Program-made: the position numbers and the translations under genes
The notes under the pieces: model-generated
Told to the model about the DNA's origin: nothing
Seen by the model: the letters and a program-made list of their open reading frames with translations, nothing else
Database searches by the model: none
In this document: positions 1 to 7,213 of the stretch, one piece after another
Layout: each line of letters starts with the position of its first letter
Numbering within the stretch: the first letter of the stretch is position 1
NCBI GenBank assembly: GCA_017745135.1
Contig: JAGIAB010000058.1
Location: 1-12,015 of the forward strand
Length of the DNA stretch: 12,015 nucleotides
Reading direction: 5' to 3'
From: Flavisolibacter sp.
GTDB taxonomy: Bacteria > Bacteroidota > Bacteroidia > Chitinophagales > Chitinophagaceae

Positions 1-1334
1 CCCTCATTCCCGGATTACCTGTACGACCTGGATTTATTACCAGTTATGTCATCAGCTATAAGAACGCAGGTACAGTAGCGCATACGGGAGAAGTCTTGTT
101 TAAGCCTGATCCACGCATGACCTACGAATCATCTTCACCTTCTTATACAGATATAACAGCAGACACTTTGCGATTTGCCATTTCAAACCTGCAGCCCTTA
201 TCATCAGGTATAATTGAACTGCGATATAGAGTTGCTGCACCTCCTACCGTAAATAATGGCGACACCATAACTTCGCTGGCACTCTTTACAACTGTAGGGG
301 ATATTACTCCATCGGACGACACTTCAATTCTAAAACAAAGGGTTATTGGCTCCTATGACCCTAACGATAAAACGGAAAACAATGGAGGTATCGTAGGATC
401 CGATTACGTTTCTGAAGGAAAGTATTTCAATTATAGGATACGCTTTCAAAACACCGGCACTGATACCGCTTTTACTGTTATCATAAGAGATACTCTTGAT
501 AATAAACTGGATTGGTCGACTTTTGAAATGGTGTCAGCAAGCCATCCCTATACAGTAAGCATCAATAATGACAACAAACTGGAATGGACATTCTCCAACA
601 TTAATCTTCCCGACAGTAATATAAATGAACCACTCAGTCACGGATATATAGCTTATCGCGTAAAACCAAAATCAACAGTTGTTGTTGGTGACCAAATCAA
701 CAATCTAGCTTCGATTTATTTCGACTATAATTTACCTGTGGCTACAAACAATGCGCTTACTTTAGTTCAGGATAATTTTACTCCCCTTCCAATTCAATTA
801 ATAAACTTTACCGGTCAGCTTAGTAACAACACAGTTCAACTGAACTGGAAGGCAGACCAGGGAAAAGATTTTGAAAAATTTGAGATTGAGCGAAGCCTTG
901 ATGGAAAAATTTACAATAGAATAGAAACTGTTCCATTTAATAACTCAATCAGCAATTATCATCTTCTGGACAACATTTCAGCGCTGCCATCAAAACTCAT
1001 CTTTTACAGGTTGAAGATGATCGATGCCGACAGCAAATTCAATTATAGTAAAGTAATCGTCTTCAGAATAAATCCTGTCCAAAACAACTTTACAATTTAT
1101 CCGAATCCTGCAAGAACAGAAATTTTTGTTTCATTAACAGCGGATAAAAAACAAAACCTGCGAGTAAAAGTTCTTGATGCTTCCGGAAGAATCCTTTCTG
1201 AACATCAAAAAGAAGTTCAGAAAGGAACAAATGTTTTTCCGGTAAATACCTTTGGTCTTAAGGCCGGCAATTACATTCTTCAAATGATTTTAAACGGAGA
1301 AACGAAAGCATCAAAATTTGCAATAATAAATTAA
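1..1334 (+). CDS. T9SS type A sorting-domain secreted protein, C-terminal part (5' end outside window)
   Basis: The reading frame is open from the left edge (codons begin at position 3), so the true start lies upstream; about 443 residues are visible. Around nt 350-760 lies a repeat-type module with SYDPNDK and the phrase FRIRFQNTGTDTAF (here YRIRFQNTGTDTAF), typical of the DUF7619/DUF11-like conserved repeats of Bacteroidota surface proteins. Around nt 785-1075 is a fibronectin-III-like stretch (LPIQLINFTGQ, then FEIERSLDGKIY, then FYRLKMIDADSKFNYS). The last about 80 residues start with FTIYPNPA and end with GNYILQMILNGETKASKFAIIN-type strands, which is a Por secretion-system (T9SS type A) sorting domain. 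The protein is therefore probably exported across the outer membrane and released or anchored at the surface. Its enzymatic or adhesive role would be in the missing N-terminal part. A strong terminator follows 24 nt after the stop. Confidence 0.9.
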   Translation, partial: LIPGLPVRPGFITSYVISYKNAGTVAHTGEVLFKPDPRMTYESSSPSYTDITADTLRFAISNLQPLSSGIIELRYRVAAPPTVNNGDTITSLALFTTVGDITPSDDTSILKQRVIGSYDPNDKTENNGGIVGSDYVSEGKYFNYRIRFQNTGTDTAFTVIIRDTLDNKLDWSTFEMVSASHPYTVSINNDNKLEWTFSNINLPDSNINEPLSHGYIAYRVKPKSTVVVGDQINNLASIYFDYNLPVATNNALTLVQDNFTPLPIQLINFTGQLSNNTVQLNWKADQGKDFEKFEIERSLDGKIYNRIETVPFNNSISNYHLLDNISALPSKLIFYRLKMIDADSKFNYSKVIVFRINPVQNNFTIYPNPARTEIFVSLTADKKQNLRVKVLDASGRILSEHQKEVQKGTNVFPVNTFGLKAGNYILQMILNGETKASKFAIIN

Positions 1335-1357
1335 AAGGCATCATTCAATAATTGTTT

Positions 1358-1385
1358 GCCCGTCCGCAACGGACGGGCTTTTCTT
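1358..1385 (+). terminator. Intrinsic terminator of the T9SS cargo gene
   Basis: A perfect 9-bp stem (GCCCGTCCG at 1358-1366, CGGACGGGC at 1370-1378) with a CAA loop is followed directly by TTTTCTTT. It lies 24 nt after the stop codon of the T9SS gene. Confidence 0.93.
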
Positions 1386-1597
1386 TGGAAAAATTAAACA
1401 TAAATACTCCCTACTTCATTTCAGGCATTGCATTTGTTATTAGGACGATGTTCGATTCCCGTTTTTATTTCCGGCCGTTAGGCTTATGAAAAACACCATT
1501 GGGCAAATTGGACATTGGGCTCTGATTGAGCCCTTTTTTATTCACATTTTTCTAACCCGGCACTGTAGTTGCGTACACGCGGCAAAAACATCCCTTT
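1386..1597 (+). other. Intergenic region between T9SS gene and lipoprotein gene
   Basis: About 210 nt lie between the first terminator and the lipoprotein start. A second terminator-like hairpin sits in the middle (listed separately). I found no good match to the TTTG-N19-TAnnTTTG promoter; the lipoprotein promoter should lie between 1540 and 1590 but I cannot place it. A 61-codon open frame starting at 1486 crosses the hairpin and runs into the lipoprotein gene in another frame; it looks like chance. A GTTCGATTCC stretch at 1449-1458 recalls a tRNA T-loop, but no T-stem forms around it. Confidence 0.6.
1517..1539 (+). terminator. Second intrinsic terminator-like hairpin
   Basis: Stem GGGCTC (1517-1522) and GAGCCC (1528-1533), loop TGATT, then six T residues. 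It is a good intrinsic terminator on the + strand, although the preceding gene already has one at 1358-1385. It could be a backup terminator, or the end of a short unannotated transcript starting after 1386. Confidence 0.8.
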
Positions 1598-2392
1598 ATG
1601 AAACTCAGAAAAACACTAATGGCATTGTCGATGCTAACCCTTTCCGCTACTCTGTTCTTTTCCTGCTCTAAAAACAAATCTTCAGCCGAAAAATCAAAAG
1701 CCCGTTTGGAAGTTTACCTTACGGACGACCCCGCAAACTATGATGAAGTTGTGATTGATGTGCAGGATGTAAAGATCAATTACTCAAATGACGATAACGG
1801 ATGGAAAAGTCTTTCACAAGTGAATACAGGCAAGTACGATATTCTCCGACTGGTAAATGACAAAGACACAATCCTGGGAAAAACAGATTTAGACTCAGGC
1901 AGGATTGAGCAAATACGTTTAATTCTTGGTCCAAACAATTATGTAAAGGTAAACGGTCAAACCTATGCGCTTGAAACGCCGAGTGCGCAACAATCCGGTT
2001 TGAAAATTAAACTCAACCAGGATGTGAGTGCCGGGGTGCTGTACAAACTTCTTTTAGATTTTGATGCATCAAGATCAATCGTAAAAACAGGAAATGGCAA
2101 ATACATTTTGAAGCCTGTTATCCGTGCAACCATGCAAACGCAGGGTGGAAGTGTAAAAGGTTATGTTCTGCCGAATACTTTTAACACAGCAGTATACGCT
2201 ATACAAGGAACAGATACTATTGCAGGTACAGTTACTTCGGGCGGAAGTTATTGGATCAAAGGTTTGAACGCAGGTACTTACTCGCTTGCTTTCGCCCCAT
2301 CAGATGCCGCTTATAAATCACAAACAAAAACAGGTGTTTCAGTAACAACTAGTACCGTAACCACAGTGGATACTGTCCGCCTGGTAAAATAA
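1598..2392 (+). CDS. DUF4382 domain-containing lipoprotein
   Basis: The protein has 264 residues. The N-terminus (KLRKTLMALSMLTLSATLFFSC) is a lipoprotein signal peptide with the lipidated cysteine at residue 23. The residues after Cys (SKNKSS) lack the acidic surface-export signal described in other Bacteroidota, so retention at the periplasmic face is possible. Residues about 35-178 match the DUF4382 pattern: RLEVYLTDDPANYDEVVIDV near the start, and YKLLLDFDASRSIVKTGNGK leading to a KPVIRA strand at the end. Residues 184-264 form a small beta-rich module (GSVKGYV, then GSYWIKGLNAGTYSLAF) of the carboxypeptidase-regulatory-like type, probably an Ig-like fold. The biochemical role of DUF4382 proteins is unknown to me. 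It appears monocistronic, with terminator hairpins on both sides. The ATG at 1598 is chosen because it gives an intact signal peptide. Confidence 0.88.
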   Translation: MKLRKTLMALSMLTLSATLFFSCSKNKSSAEKSKARLEVYLTDDPANYDEVVIDVQDVKINYSNDDNGWKSLSQVNTGKYDILRLVNDKDTILGKTDLDSGRIEQIRLILGPNNYVKVNGQTYALETPSAQQSGLKIKLNQDVSAGVLYKLLLDFDASRSIVKTGNGKYILKPVIRATMQTQGGSVKGYVLPNTFNTAVYAIQGTDTIAGTVTSGGSYWIKGLNAGTYSLAFAPSDAAYKSQTKTGVSVTTSTVTTVDTVRLVK

Positions 2393-2415
2393 TTAGTCCT
2401 GTGAATATACTTATG

Positions 2416-2444
2416 AAAAGCTGTTCTCATGAACAGCTTTTTTT
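2416..2444 (+). terminator. Terminator after the lipoprotein gene (possibly bidirectional)
   Basis: Stem AAAAGCTGTTC (2416-2426) and GAACAGCTTTT (2431-2441), loop TCAT, then further T residues to 2444. The A run on the 5' side becomes a short T run (CTTTTCAT) on the opposite strand, so the same hairpin may also end the convergent minus-strand gene whose stop is at 2468. Confidence 0.9.
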
Positions 2445-2467
2445 GTCATTTAGTATTGATCATCTTT

Positions 2468-3388
2468 TCAACTGCCTGTCTCAACCGTATGTGGAGGATC
2501 TTTCAACGGGTCATGAAAATTATAATACAGACCCCACATAGAACCGATGACCGTAAGTAAATAAAACAGCAAGCTGATGATGACTCCGGTTTGAGGATCA
2601 AGGTGGAAAAAATTTGCACCTCCTGCAAACACCACCTCTCTTGTACCCAAGCCTCCTCCCAATGAAATCGGCAAAACGGAAATGACAGCCGCTAATAAAA
2701 AGATAAACACCCATTCGTGCTGCGATAGCGGCAGATGAAGACTTAGCATAATAAAATACACACAAACTACTTGCGAAAGTTGAACAGCTAATGCCCACAA
2801 AAAAGTTGGAAAAAAACTTTGAAGAAAATCTTTGAACAGAAAACGGATAACAAAATAAAATCCCGAAAAGGCTAAGATCGCGGCGAAAATTAAAAGAACA
2901 TCGTACTTATAGTTATGCAGAACAATCACTCCATAAACAGATAGAATAACACCTAACGCTAACACTCCGCTAAACCTGTCCAATAAAACAGCAGCTGACG
3001 CTTTTTTATAGGAAGTTTTGTATTTGCGATTTAATAAAACCACTTTATAAGCATCGCCGCTAATGGCACCCGGCAGAAATAAATTGTAAAACATTCCCAG
3101 CCAGTACAATTTTATGTTCTTCCATTCTGAAAGTTGAAGTTTAATGTTCTTAAAATAAATGTTCAGTCGGAATGCTGATAAAATTTTGGAGAGTATAAAA
3201 AACAGGAGCGCCACAAAAAGCAAGAACCAGTTTGCTTTTAATAAGGCCTTTAATGCTTCACTAAAATTAATCTTTGTTGAGATGTACCAGAAGCAAAGAA
3301 CCGTAATAACGATCTTCAATGCTAATTTCAAAGACCTGATTATCCTGGATTCCTTTTTCTTTATTTCAACTTCGGATGTTCGGGACAT
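2468..3388 (-). CDS. Lysylphosphatidylglycerol synthase TM / YbhN-family (flippase-like) membrane protein
   Basis: The protein has 306 residues and is mostly hydrophobic, with likely membrane segments near residues 20-38, 52-72, 130-157, 163-185, 195-217, 226-243 and 265-290. Two family hallmarks of LPG_synthase_TM (PF03706; also called UPF0104, YbhN, AglD-like) are clear. One is LPGAISGDAYKVV (105-117) followed by a basic loop and LLDRFSGVLAL (135-145). The other is LPISLGGGLGTRE (239-251). There is no C-terminal aminoacyl-transferase domain, so it is not a full MprF. The family includes proteins inferred to flip or carry lipids or lipid-linked sugars in the inner membrane; the substrate here cannot be read from sequence. 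The N-terminus (SRTSEVEIKKKESRI) is hydrophilic and basic, consistent with a cytoplasmic start. It is transcribed away from the ribosomal operon and converges on the lipoprotein gene. Confidence 0.88.
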   Translation of the reverse strand: MSRTSEVEIKKKESRIIRSLKLALKIVITVLCFWYISTKINFSEALKALLKANWFLLFVALLFFILSKILSAFRLNIYFKNIKLQLSEWKNIKLYWLGMFYNLFLPGAISGDAYKVVLLNRKYKTSYKKASAAVLLDRFSGVLALGVILSVYGVIVLHNYKYDVLLIFAAILAFSGFYFVIRFLFKDFLQSFFPTFLWALAVQLSQVVCVYFIMLSLHLPLSQHEWVFIFLLAAVISVLPISLGGGLGTREVVFAGGANFFHLDPQTGVIISLLFYLLTVIGSMWGLYYNFHDPLKDPPHTVETGS

Positions 3389-3766
3389 TTAATAAGTTAA
3401 TCGATGCAAATAAAAACAATCTCTATTTCTTATTTGAGTTCCATTTGATTTTGTTACCATCGGGCACTGTAGTTAATGGCAGCAGGCTTACTTAGCGGCC
3501 TCTTGATTTCCGGGCTATAAACTTCGACTCGAAAAAAGAATGATGCAAGGGAGTTTTCGCTGGAGCACAAATTTTATGTCTCAGAAGTTTGGAAGCTCAG
3601 AAACGGTCTCCAGGATATTCCTCACAGACATCACTTCACAGGGCGATAATGATCAGTTTGGCATGTTAAGCCAAAATATTGCTACCTTAAATTCTTAAAG
3701 ACCTCATAAACTCCATTTATTTCCCTAACTTTCATTGCTTTCTTCATAAAATTTTTTCTTCAAAGT
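3389..3766. other. Divergent intergenic region between flippase-like gene and S10 promoter
   Basis: This is about 380 nt between the start of the minus-strand membrane protein and the S10 promoter. On the minus strand TATTTGCA, about 15-22 nt upstream of the start codon, is a partial -7 match without a paired TTTG at the right distance. A 51-codon open frame at 3543-3698 is listed separately with low confidence. Another frame over the same stretch is open for about 30 codons, so the region may hold remnants of a lost gene. I see nothing else firm. Confidence 0.5.
3543..3698 (+). CDS. Possible small ORF or gene remnant (51 codons), unrecognised
   Basis: ATG at 3543 (or the adjacent ATG at 3540) to TAA at 3696-3698. 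The predicted peptide has SQKFGSSETVSRIFLTD in the middle and ends FGMLSQNIATLNS. I do not recognise it, see no signal peptide or membrane segment, and see no SD or consensus promoter in front. The overlapping frame reads EHKFYVSEVWKLRNGLQD before a stop, so a frameshifted remnant is also possible. It ends about 70 nt before the S10 promoter. It may well be noncoding. Confidence 0.2.
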   Translation: MQGSFRWSTNFMSQKFGSSETVSRIFLTDITSQGDNDQFGMLSQNIATLNS

Positions 3767-3797
3767 TTTGCCAGTTTAAAGCCTACTCCTATCTTTG
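3767..3797 (+). promoter_or_regulatory. Bacteroidota-type promoter of the S10 operon
   Basis: TTTG at 3767-3770 (the -33 element, within TTTTG), a 19-nt spacer, and TATCTTTG at 3790-3797 match the primary sigma-factor consensus TTTG-N19-TAnnTTTG exactly. Transcription should start near 3802-3804, leaving a 5' UTR of about 45 nt to the rpsJ ATG at 3848. Confidence 0.87.
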
Positions 3798-3847
3798 CGC
3801 TCCCAAATCCTGAAATGAGAATCAGGAAAAAAGCTGGGATCGGCCGT

Positions 3848-4153
3848 ATGTCACAGAGAATCAGAATTAAATTACAGTCTTACGATCACAACCTGGTTGA
3901 TAAATCAGCTGAGAAAATTGTAAAAACAGTTCGCAGCACAGGTGCAGTAGTAACAGGACCTATTCCTTTGCCTACCCGCAAAAAAATCTTTACCGTTTTG
4001 CGTTCACCTCACGTGAACAAAAAAAGTCGCGAACAATTCCAACTGGCTACACACAAACGCCTTTTGGACATCTATACTTCTTCGTCAAGAACCGTAGATG
4101 CGCTTTCAAAGCTGGATCTTCCCTCAGGTGTGGAAGTTGAGATCAAAGCATGA
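3848..4153 (+). CDS. rpsJ: 30S ribosomal protein S10 (NusE)
   Basis: The protein has 101 residues, the normal length for the family. It begins SQRIRIKLQSYDHNLVDKSA and contains GPIPLPTRKKIFTVLRSPHVNKKSREQF-type sequence (residues about 37-64), the S10 loop that reaches into the 30S head; it ends GVEVEIKA. As NusE it also takes part in transcription antitermination with NusB. The frame is open 11 codons further upstream (ATG at 3815), but family alignment and the promoter at 3767-3797 favour the ATG at 3848. The 3815 ATG would lie only about 12 nt after the predicted transcript start. It is the first gene of the operon. The usual upstream neighbours rpsL, rpsG and fusA are absent; the nearest gene upstream is on the other strand. 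Confidence 0.97.
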   Translation: MSQRIRIKLQSYDHNLVDKSAEKIVKTVRSTGAVVTGPIPLPTRKKIFTVLRSPHVNKKSREQFQLATHKRLLDIYTSSSRTVDALSKLDLPSGVEVEIKA

Positions 4154-4484
4154 CGAAGAACCAGGATTCTCTGGATTCAGAGGATTTTGGAAGAAAATGA
4201 AATAGCTCTTATCAAATTAATTTCTCTATCTGTCAAATTCCGTAGCAACGGAGCCAAAACAGCTCTGGAACAACAACTAAGATAGATTTCATAATTAATT
4301 CTTGAAATCATAAAAATCTTAGTTCTAAATATAAACAAGCCCTTCGAGGTTTGTTTGTCACCGGTACTTCCCCAGACTTAATTGATCGAATCGGGAAAAG
4401 GTCGGATGATGAACCAGGATTGAAGACCTAATAATTCCAACAGGTCTGTCTTGTAGAACCTTGCGGGGATAAAACCGCAAACAA
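4154..4484 (+). promoter_or_regulatory. Structured 331-nt rpsJ-rplC spacer, candidate leader RNA
   Basis: I see no credible gene and no TAnnTTTG promoter here. From left to right there are: GGATT three times at 9-nt spacing (4164, 4173, 4182); hairpin TCCGT/ACGGA at 4239-4252; a 16-bp hairpin with one internal loop, arms AACTAAGAT + GATTTCA (4275-4291) and TGAAATC + ATCTTAGTT (4303-4324); hairpin at 4331-4341/4348-4358; AGACCT/AGGTCT at 4424-4447; TTGCGG/CCGCAA at 4461-4480, ending 4 nt before the rplC ATG. Function as a translational control or mRNA-stability element is inference. The first half could instead be intergenic repeat debris. Confidence 0.5.
4158..4189 (+). repeat. GGATT nonamer repeats
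   Basis: GGATT starts at 4164, 4173 and 4182, an exact 9-nt period, within an ACCAGGATTC-type context. The 11-mer GAACCAGGATT at 4158-4168 recurs at 4411-4421 in the same spacer. From memory, AGGATT-rich repeats of this kind are scattered between genes in Bacteroidota; a database search would be needed to confirm. Confidence 0.5.
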
Positions 4485-5102
4485 ATGAAAGGAATTATTG
4501 GAAAAAAAATTGGGATGACCAGCATCTTCGATCCTAGCGGCAAGCAAACTGCTTGCACAATCATCGAAGCTGGTCCTTGCGTTGTAACGCAGGTAAAAAC
4601 TCCGGATGTAGATGGATACTCAGCCCTCCAGCTCGCCTTCGGCGACAAAAAAGAGAAGCACGTAATCGGTGCTGAAAAGGCTCACTTCGCAAAAGCTAAC
4701 ACATCAGCTAAACAAGTTGTAAAGGAATTCAGAAACTCTTCTCTCGAAAAAAATATTGGTGATACCATTACTGTAGACATTTTCGCTGAAGGCGATAAAG
4801 TTGAAGTAGTTGGTACTACAAAAGGTAAAGGCTTCCAGGGTGTTGTTAAACGCCATGGTTTCCACGGTGTGGGTGAAGGTTCTCACGGTCAGCACGACCG
4901 CCAGAGAGCTCCAGGTTCTATCGGTGGTTCTTCTTATCCTTCACGTGTATTCAAAGGAATGCGCATGGCGGGTAGAATGGGTACTGACAGGGTGAAAGTA
5001 AAAGGCCTGAAGGTTGTTAAGATTTTCCCTGACAAAAACTACATTTTGGTAACTGGTTCAGTTCCGGGCCACAATGGTTCAATCGTTTTAATCCAGAAAT
5101 AG
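4485..5102 (+). CDS. rplC: 50S ribosomal protein L3
   Basis: The protein has 205 residues, the usual length. It begins MKGIIGKKIGMTSIFDPSGK. The central extension that reaches toward the peptidyl transferase centre is present: GKGFQGVVKRHGF (114-126), then HDRQRAPGSIGG (137-148) and RVFKGMRMAGRMG (154-166). The glutamine that PrmB methylates in E. coli L3 (Gln150, in GSIGQ) is Gly148 here, so that modification is not possible at this site; I believe this is usual for the phylum. L3 nucleates 50S assembly at the 3' end of 23S rRNA. The start codon sits 4 nt after a small hairpin (4461-4480), and no Shine-Dalgarno sequence is visible. Confidence 0.98.
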   Translation: MKGIIGKKIGMTSIFDPSGKQTACTIIEAGPCVVTQVKTPDVDGYSALQLAFGDKKEKHVIGAEKAHFAKANTSAKQVVKEFRNSSLEKNIGDTITVDIFAEGDKVEVVGTTKGKGFQGVVKRHGFHGVGEGSHGQHDRQRAPGSIGGSSYPSRVFKGMRMAGRMGTDRVKVKGLKVVKIFPDKNYILVTGSVPGHNGSIVLIQK

Positions 5103-5105
5103 ATA

Positions 5106-5141
5106 GAGACACCATGCATGGCGTCTCCACAATGCATGGCG
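5106..5141 (+). repeat. REP-like palindrome in the rplC-rplD gap
   Basis: GAGACACCATG (5106-5116) and CATGGCGTCTC (5117-5127) form a 22-nt palindrome with a single mismatched pair. Its core ATGCATGGCG (5114-5123) is repeated directly at 5132-5141, an 18-nt step. There is no T run after it, so it is not an intrinsic terminator. TAGAGACG..CGTCTC palindromes are, from memory, common intergenic repeats in Bacteroidota and cyanobacteria. Confidence 0.75.
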
Positions 5142-5160
5142 CTGTATAAAACAATTAGAA

Positions 5161-5799
5161 ATGCAAGTAAAAGTATTAAACATACAAGGACAAGAAACAG
5201 GTAGAACTGTTGAACTTCCTGAAGAAATTTTTGGCATCGAGCCAAATGATCATGCCATTTACCTTGCTGTTAAGCAATATTTAGCTGCTCAGCGCCAGGG
5301 TACACACAAGGTGAAAACCCGTGCTGAAGTACAAGGTGCAAGCCGCAAGCTTCACCGCCAAAAAGGTACCGGTGGTTCTCGTAAGGGTAACATCCGTAAC
5401 CCGCTTTACAAAGGTGGTGGTACCATATTCGGGCCTAAACCTCACAAATACGTGATCAAATTGAATCGTAAAGTGAAGGACCTGGCTAAGATGTCAGCGC
5501 TGGCTCATAAAGCAAAGGCAAATGCTATAGTTGTTGTTGAGGATGTAAATCTTGAAGCTCCAAAAACAAAAACATTTGCTGGCATTTTAAGCAGCCTCAA
5601 AGTTGGTGAGAAGAAGATCATGTTTGTTACTCCTGAGTACAATGACAATTTGTATATCAGTTCACGTAACATTCCTTCAGTGTTAACTACTTTATTAAGT
5701 GATGTAAACACTTACGATATCGTAAATTCTGAAGCATTGGTATTGACTGAAAGCGCAGCAAAGATTTTTGCAAGTGCTGAAGAAGAAGCAACAGCTTAA
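5161..5799 (+). CDS. rplD: 50S ribosomal protein L4
   Basis: The protein has 212 residues, standard length. Residues about 55-98 form the long basic loop that lines the nascent-peptide exit tunnel: RAEVQGASRKLHRQKGTGGS, then GNIRNPLYKGGGTIFGPKPH. The rest is the alpha/beta globular domain, with AIVVVEDVNLEAPKTKTF (near 122-139) and a C-terminal strand ALVLTESA. In E. coli L4 also represses the S10 operon by binding its leader. The long structured spacers around rplC and rplD make RNA-based control plausible here, but nothing shows that L4 binds them. Confidence 0.97.
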   Translation: MQVKVLNIQGQETGRTVELPEEIFGIEPNDHAIYLAVKQYLAAQRQGTHKVKTRAEVQGASRKLHRQKGTGGSRKGNIRNPLYKGGGTIFGPKPHKYVIKLNRKVKDLAKMSALAHKAKANAIVVVEDVNLEAPKTKTFAGILSSLKVGEKKIMFVTPEYNDNLYISSRNIPSVLTTLLSDVNTYDIVNSEALVLTESAAKIFASAEEEATA

Positions 5800-6019
5800 T
5801 GCCCTCTGTCTCCCTAAAGGGAGGACTTAGGTCAGAGAAACTTTCGAATACAAACAGTTCTTTAAAATAAAGTGATTATGATGTAGCCGGCGATATGAAT
5901 TCTATTTATCGTCTGTTGTGTCACTCACTTCAACGTTCAGAATATCTCTGAGCAAAATAAAAAATTGAGATTGAGAAATCAATTTCAAATTTCAAATAAC
6001 AAATTTCAAATAGAAAGAA
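5800..6019 (+). other. rplD-rplW spacer (220 nt) with hairpins
   Basis: No gene is visible. Near the 5' end CTCTG (5804-5808) and CAGAG (5833-5837) enclose a compact CTCCCTAAAGGGAG hairpin (5810-5823). A weaker stem TCAGA/TCTGA lies at 5937-5951. AAATTGA (5962-5968) and TCAATTT (5979-5985) form a third. The last part is a heptad array, listed separately. The CTCCCTAAAGGGAG core resembles CCCTAAAGGG repeats that I recall from Bacteroidota intergenic regions. There is no TAnnTTTG promoter and no terminator. Confidence 0.6.
5984..6011 (+). repeat. Heptad array TTCAAAT x4 before rplW
   Basis: Four contiguous 7-mers in register: TTCAAAT at 5984, 5991 and 6005, with AACAAAT at 5998. The array ends 8 nt before the rplW ATG. 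Confidence 0.85.
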
Positions 6020-6319
6020 ATGAAACTTTCTGAAGTATTGATAAAACCCGTTTTAACTGAAAAAGCAAATGCACAGCAGGAAAAATTGCGTCGCTATGCT
6101 TTTAAGGTTGCCCGTAAAGCCAATAAGCTTGAGATCAAAAAAGCTGTAGAAGAGTTTTACGGAGTAAGTGTAGTAGATGTAAATACTGCAGTTGTTCCAG
6201 GTAAAAACAAAACCCGTTATACAAAAAAAGGTTTTGTGCAAGGACAAAAACCAGCTTATAAAAAAGCTATGGTTACTGTTGCTGAAGGTGAAACAATTGA
6301 TCTGTATTCGAACATTTAA
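6020..6319 (+). CDS. rplW: 50S ribosomal protein L23
   Basis: The protein has 99 residues, normal for bacterial L23. It begins MKLSEVLIKPVLTEKANAQQ and continues RYAFKVARKANKLEIKKAVE, the alpha/beta core of the family. The sequence VDVNTAVVPGKNKTRYTKKG forms the flexible basic loop at the tunnel. L23 sits at the tunnel exit and docks trigger factor and SRP. It starts 8 nt after the TTCAAAT array, with GAAAGAA rather than a canonical SD in front. Confidence 0.97.
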   Translation: MKLSEVLIKPVLTEKANAQQEKLRRYAFKVARKANKLEIKKAVEEFYGVSVVDVNTAVVPGKNKTRYTKKGFVQGQKPAYKKAMVTVAEGETIDLYSNI

Positions 6320-6371
6320 TTCATTAACAAGTAAGGCGATCAACAGCCGCAAATGTTGAAAAAAATTAGTC

Positions 6372-7211
<840 letters not shown>

Positions 7212-7213
7212 TC

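Noticed and set aside
1441..1470. GTTCGATTCC stretch resembling a tRNA T-loop
   Set aside because: The flanking five bases do not pair as a T-stem, and no anticodon arm or acceptor stem can be drawn.
1559..3474. 12-nt identity GGCACTGTAGTT at 1559-1570 and 3463-3474, considered as a shared operator or promoter
   Set aside because: A few 12-mer matches are expected by chance in 12 kb, and neither copy fits the TAnnTTTG promoter pattern.
3815..3847. Upstream ATG that would add 11 residues to S10
   Set aside because: S10 of the phylum begins at the SQRIRIKL-type sequence, and this ATG would be only about 12 nt after the predicted transcript start.
4154..4285. In-frame open continuation of 43 codons after the rpsJ TGA, suggesting read-through
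   Set aside because: The S10 domain is complete at the stop, and the continuation translates repeats and palindromes; an open run of this length is compatible with chance.
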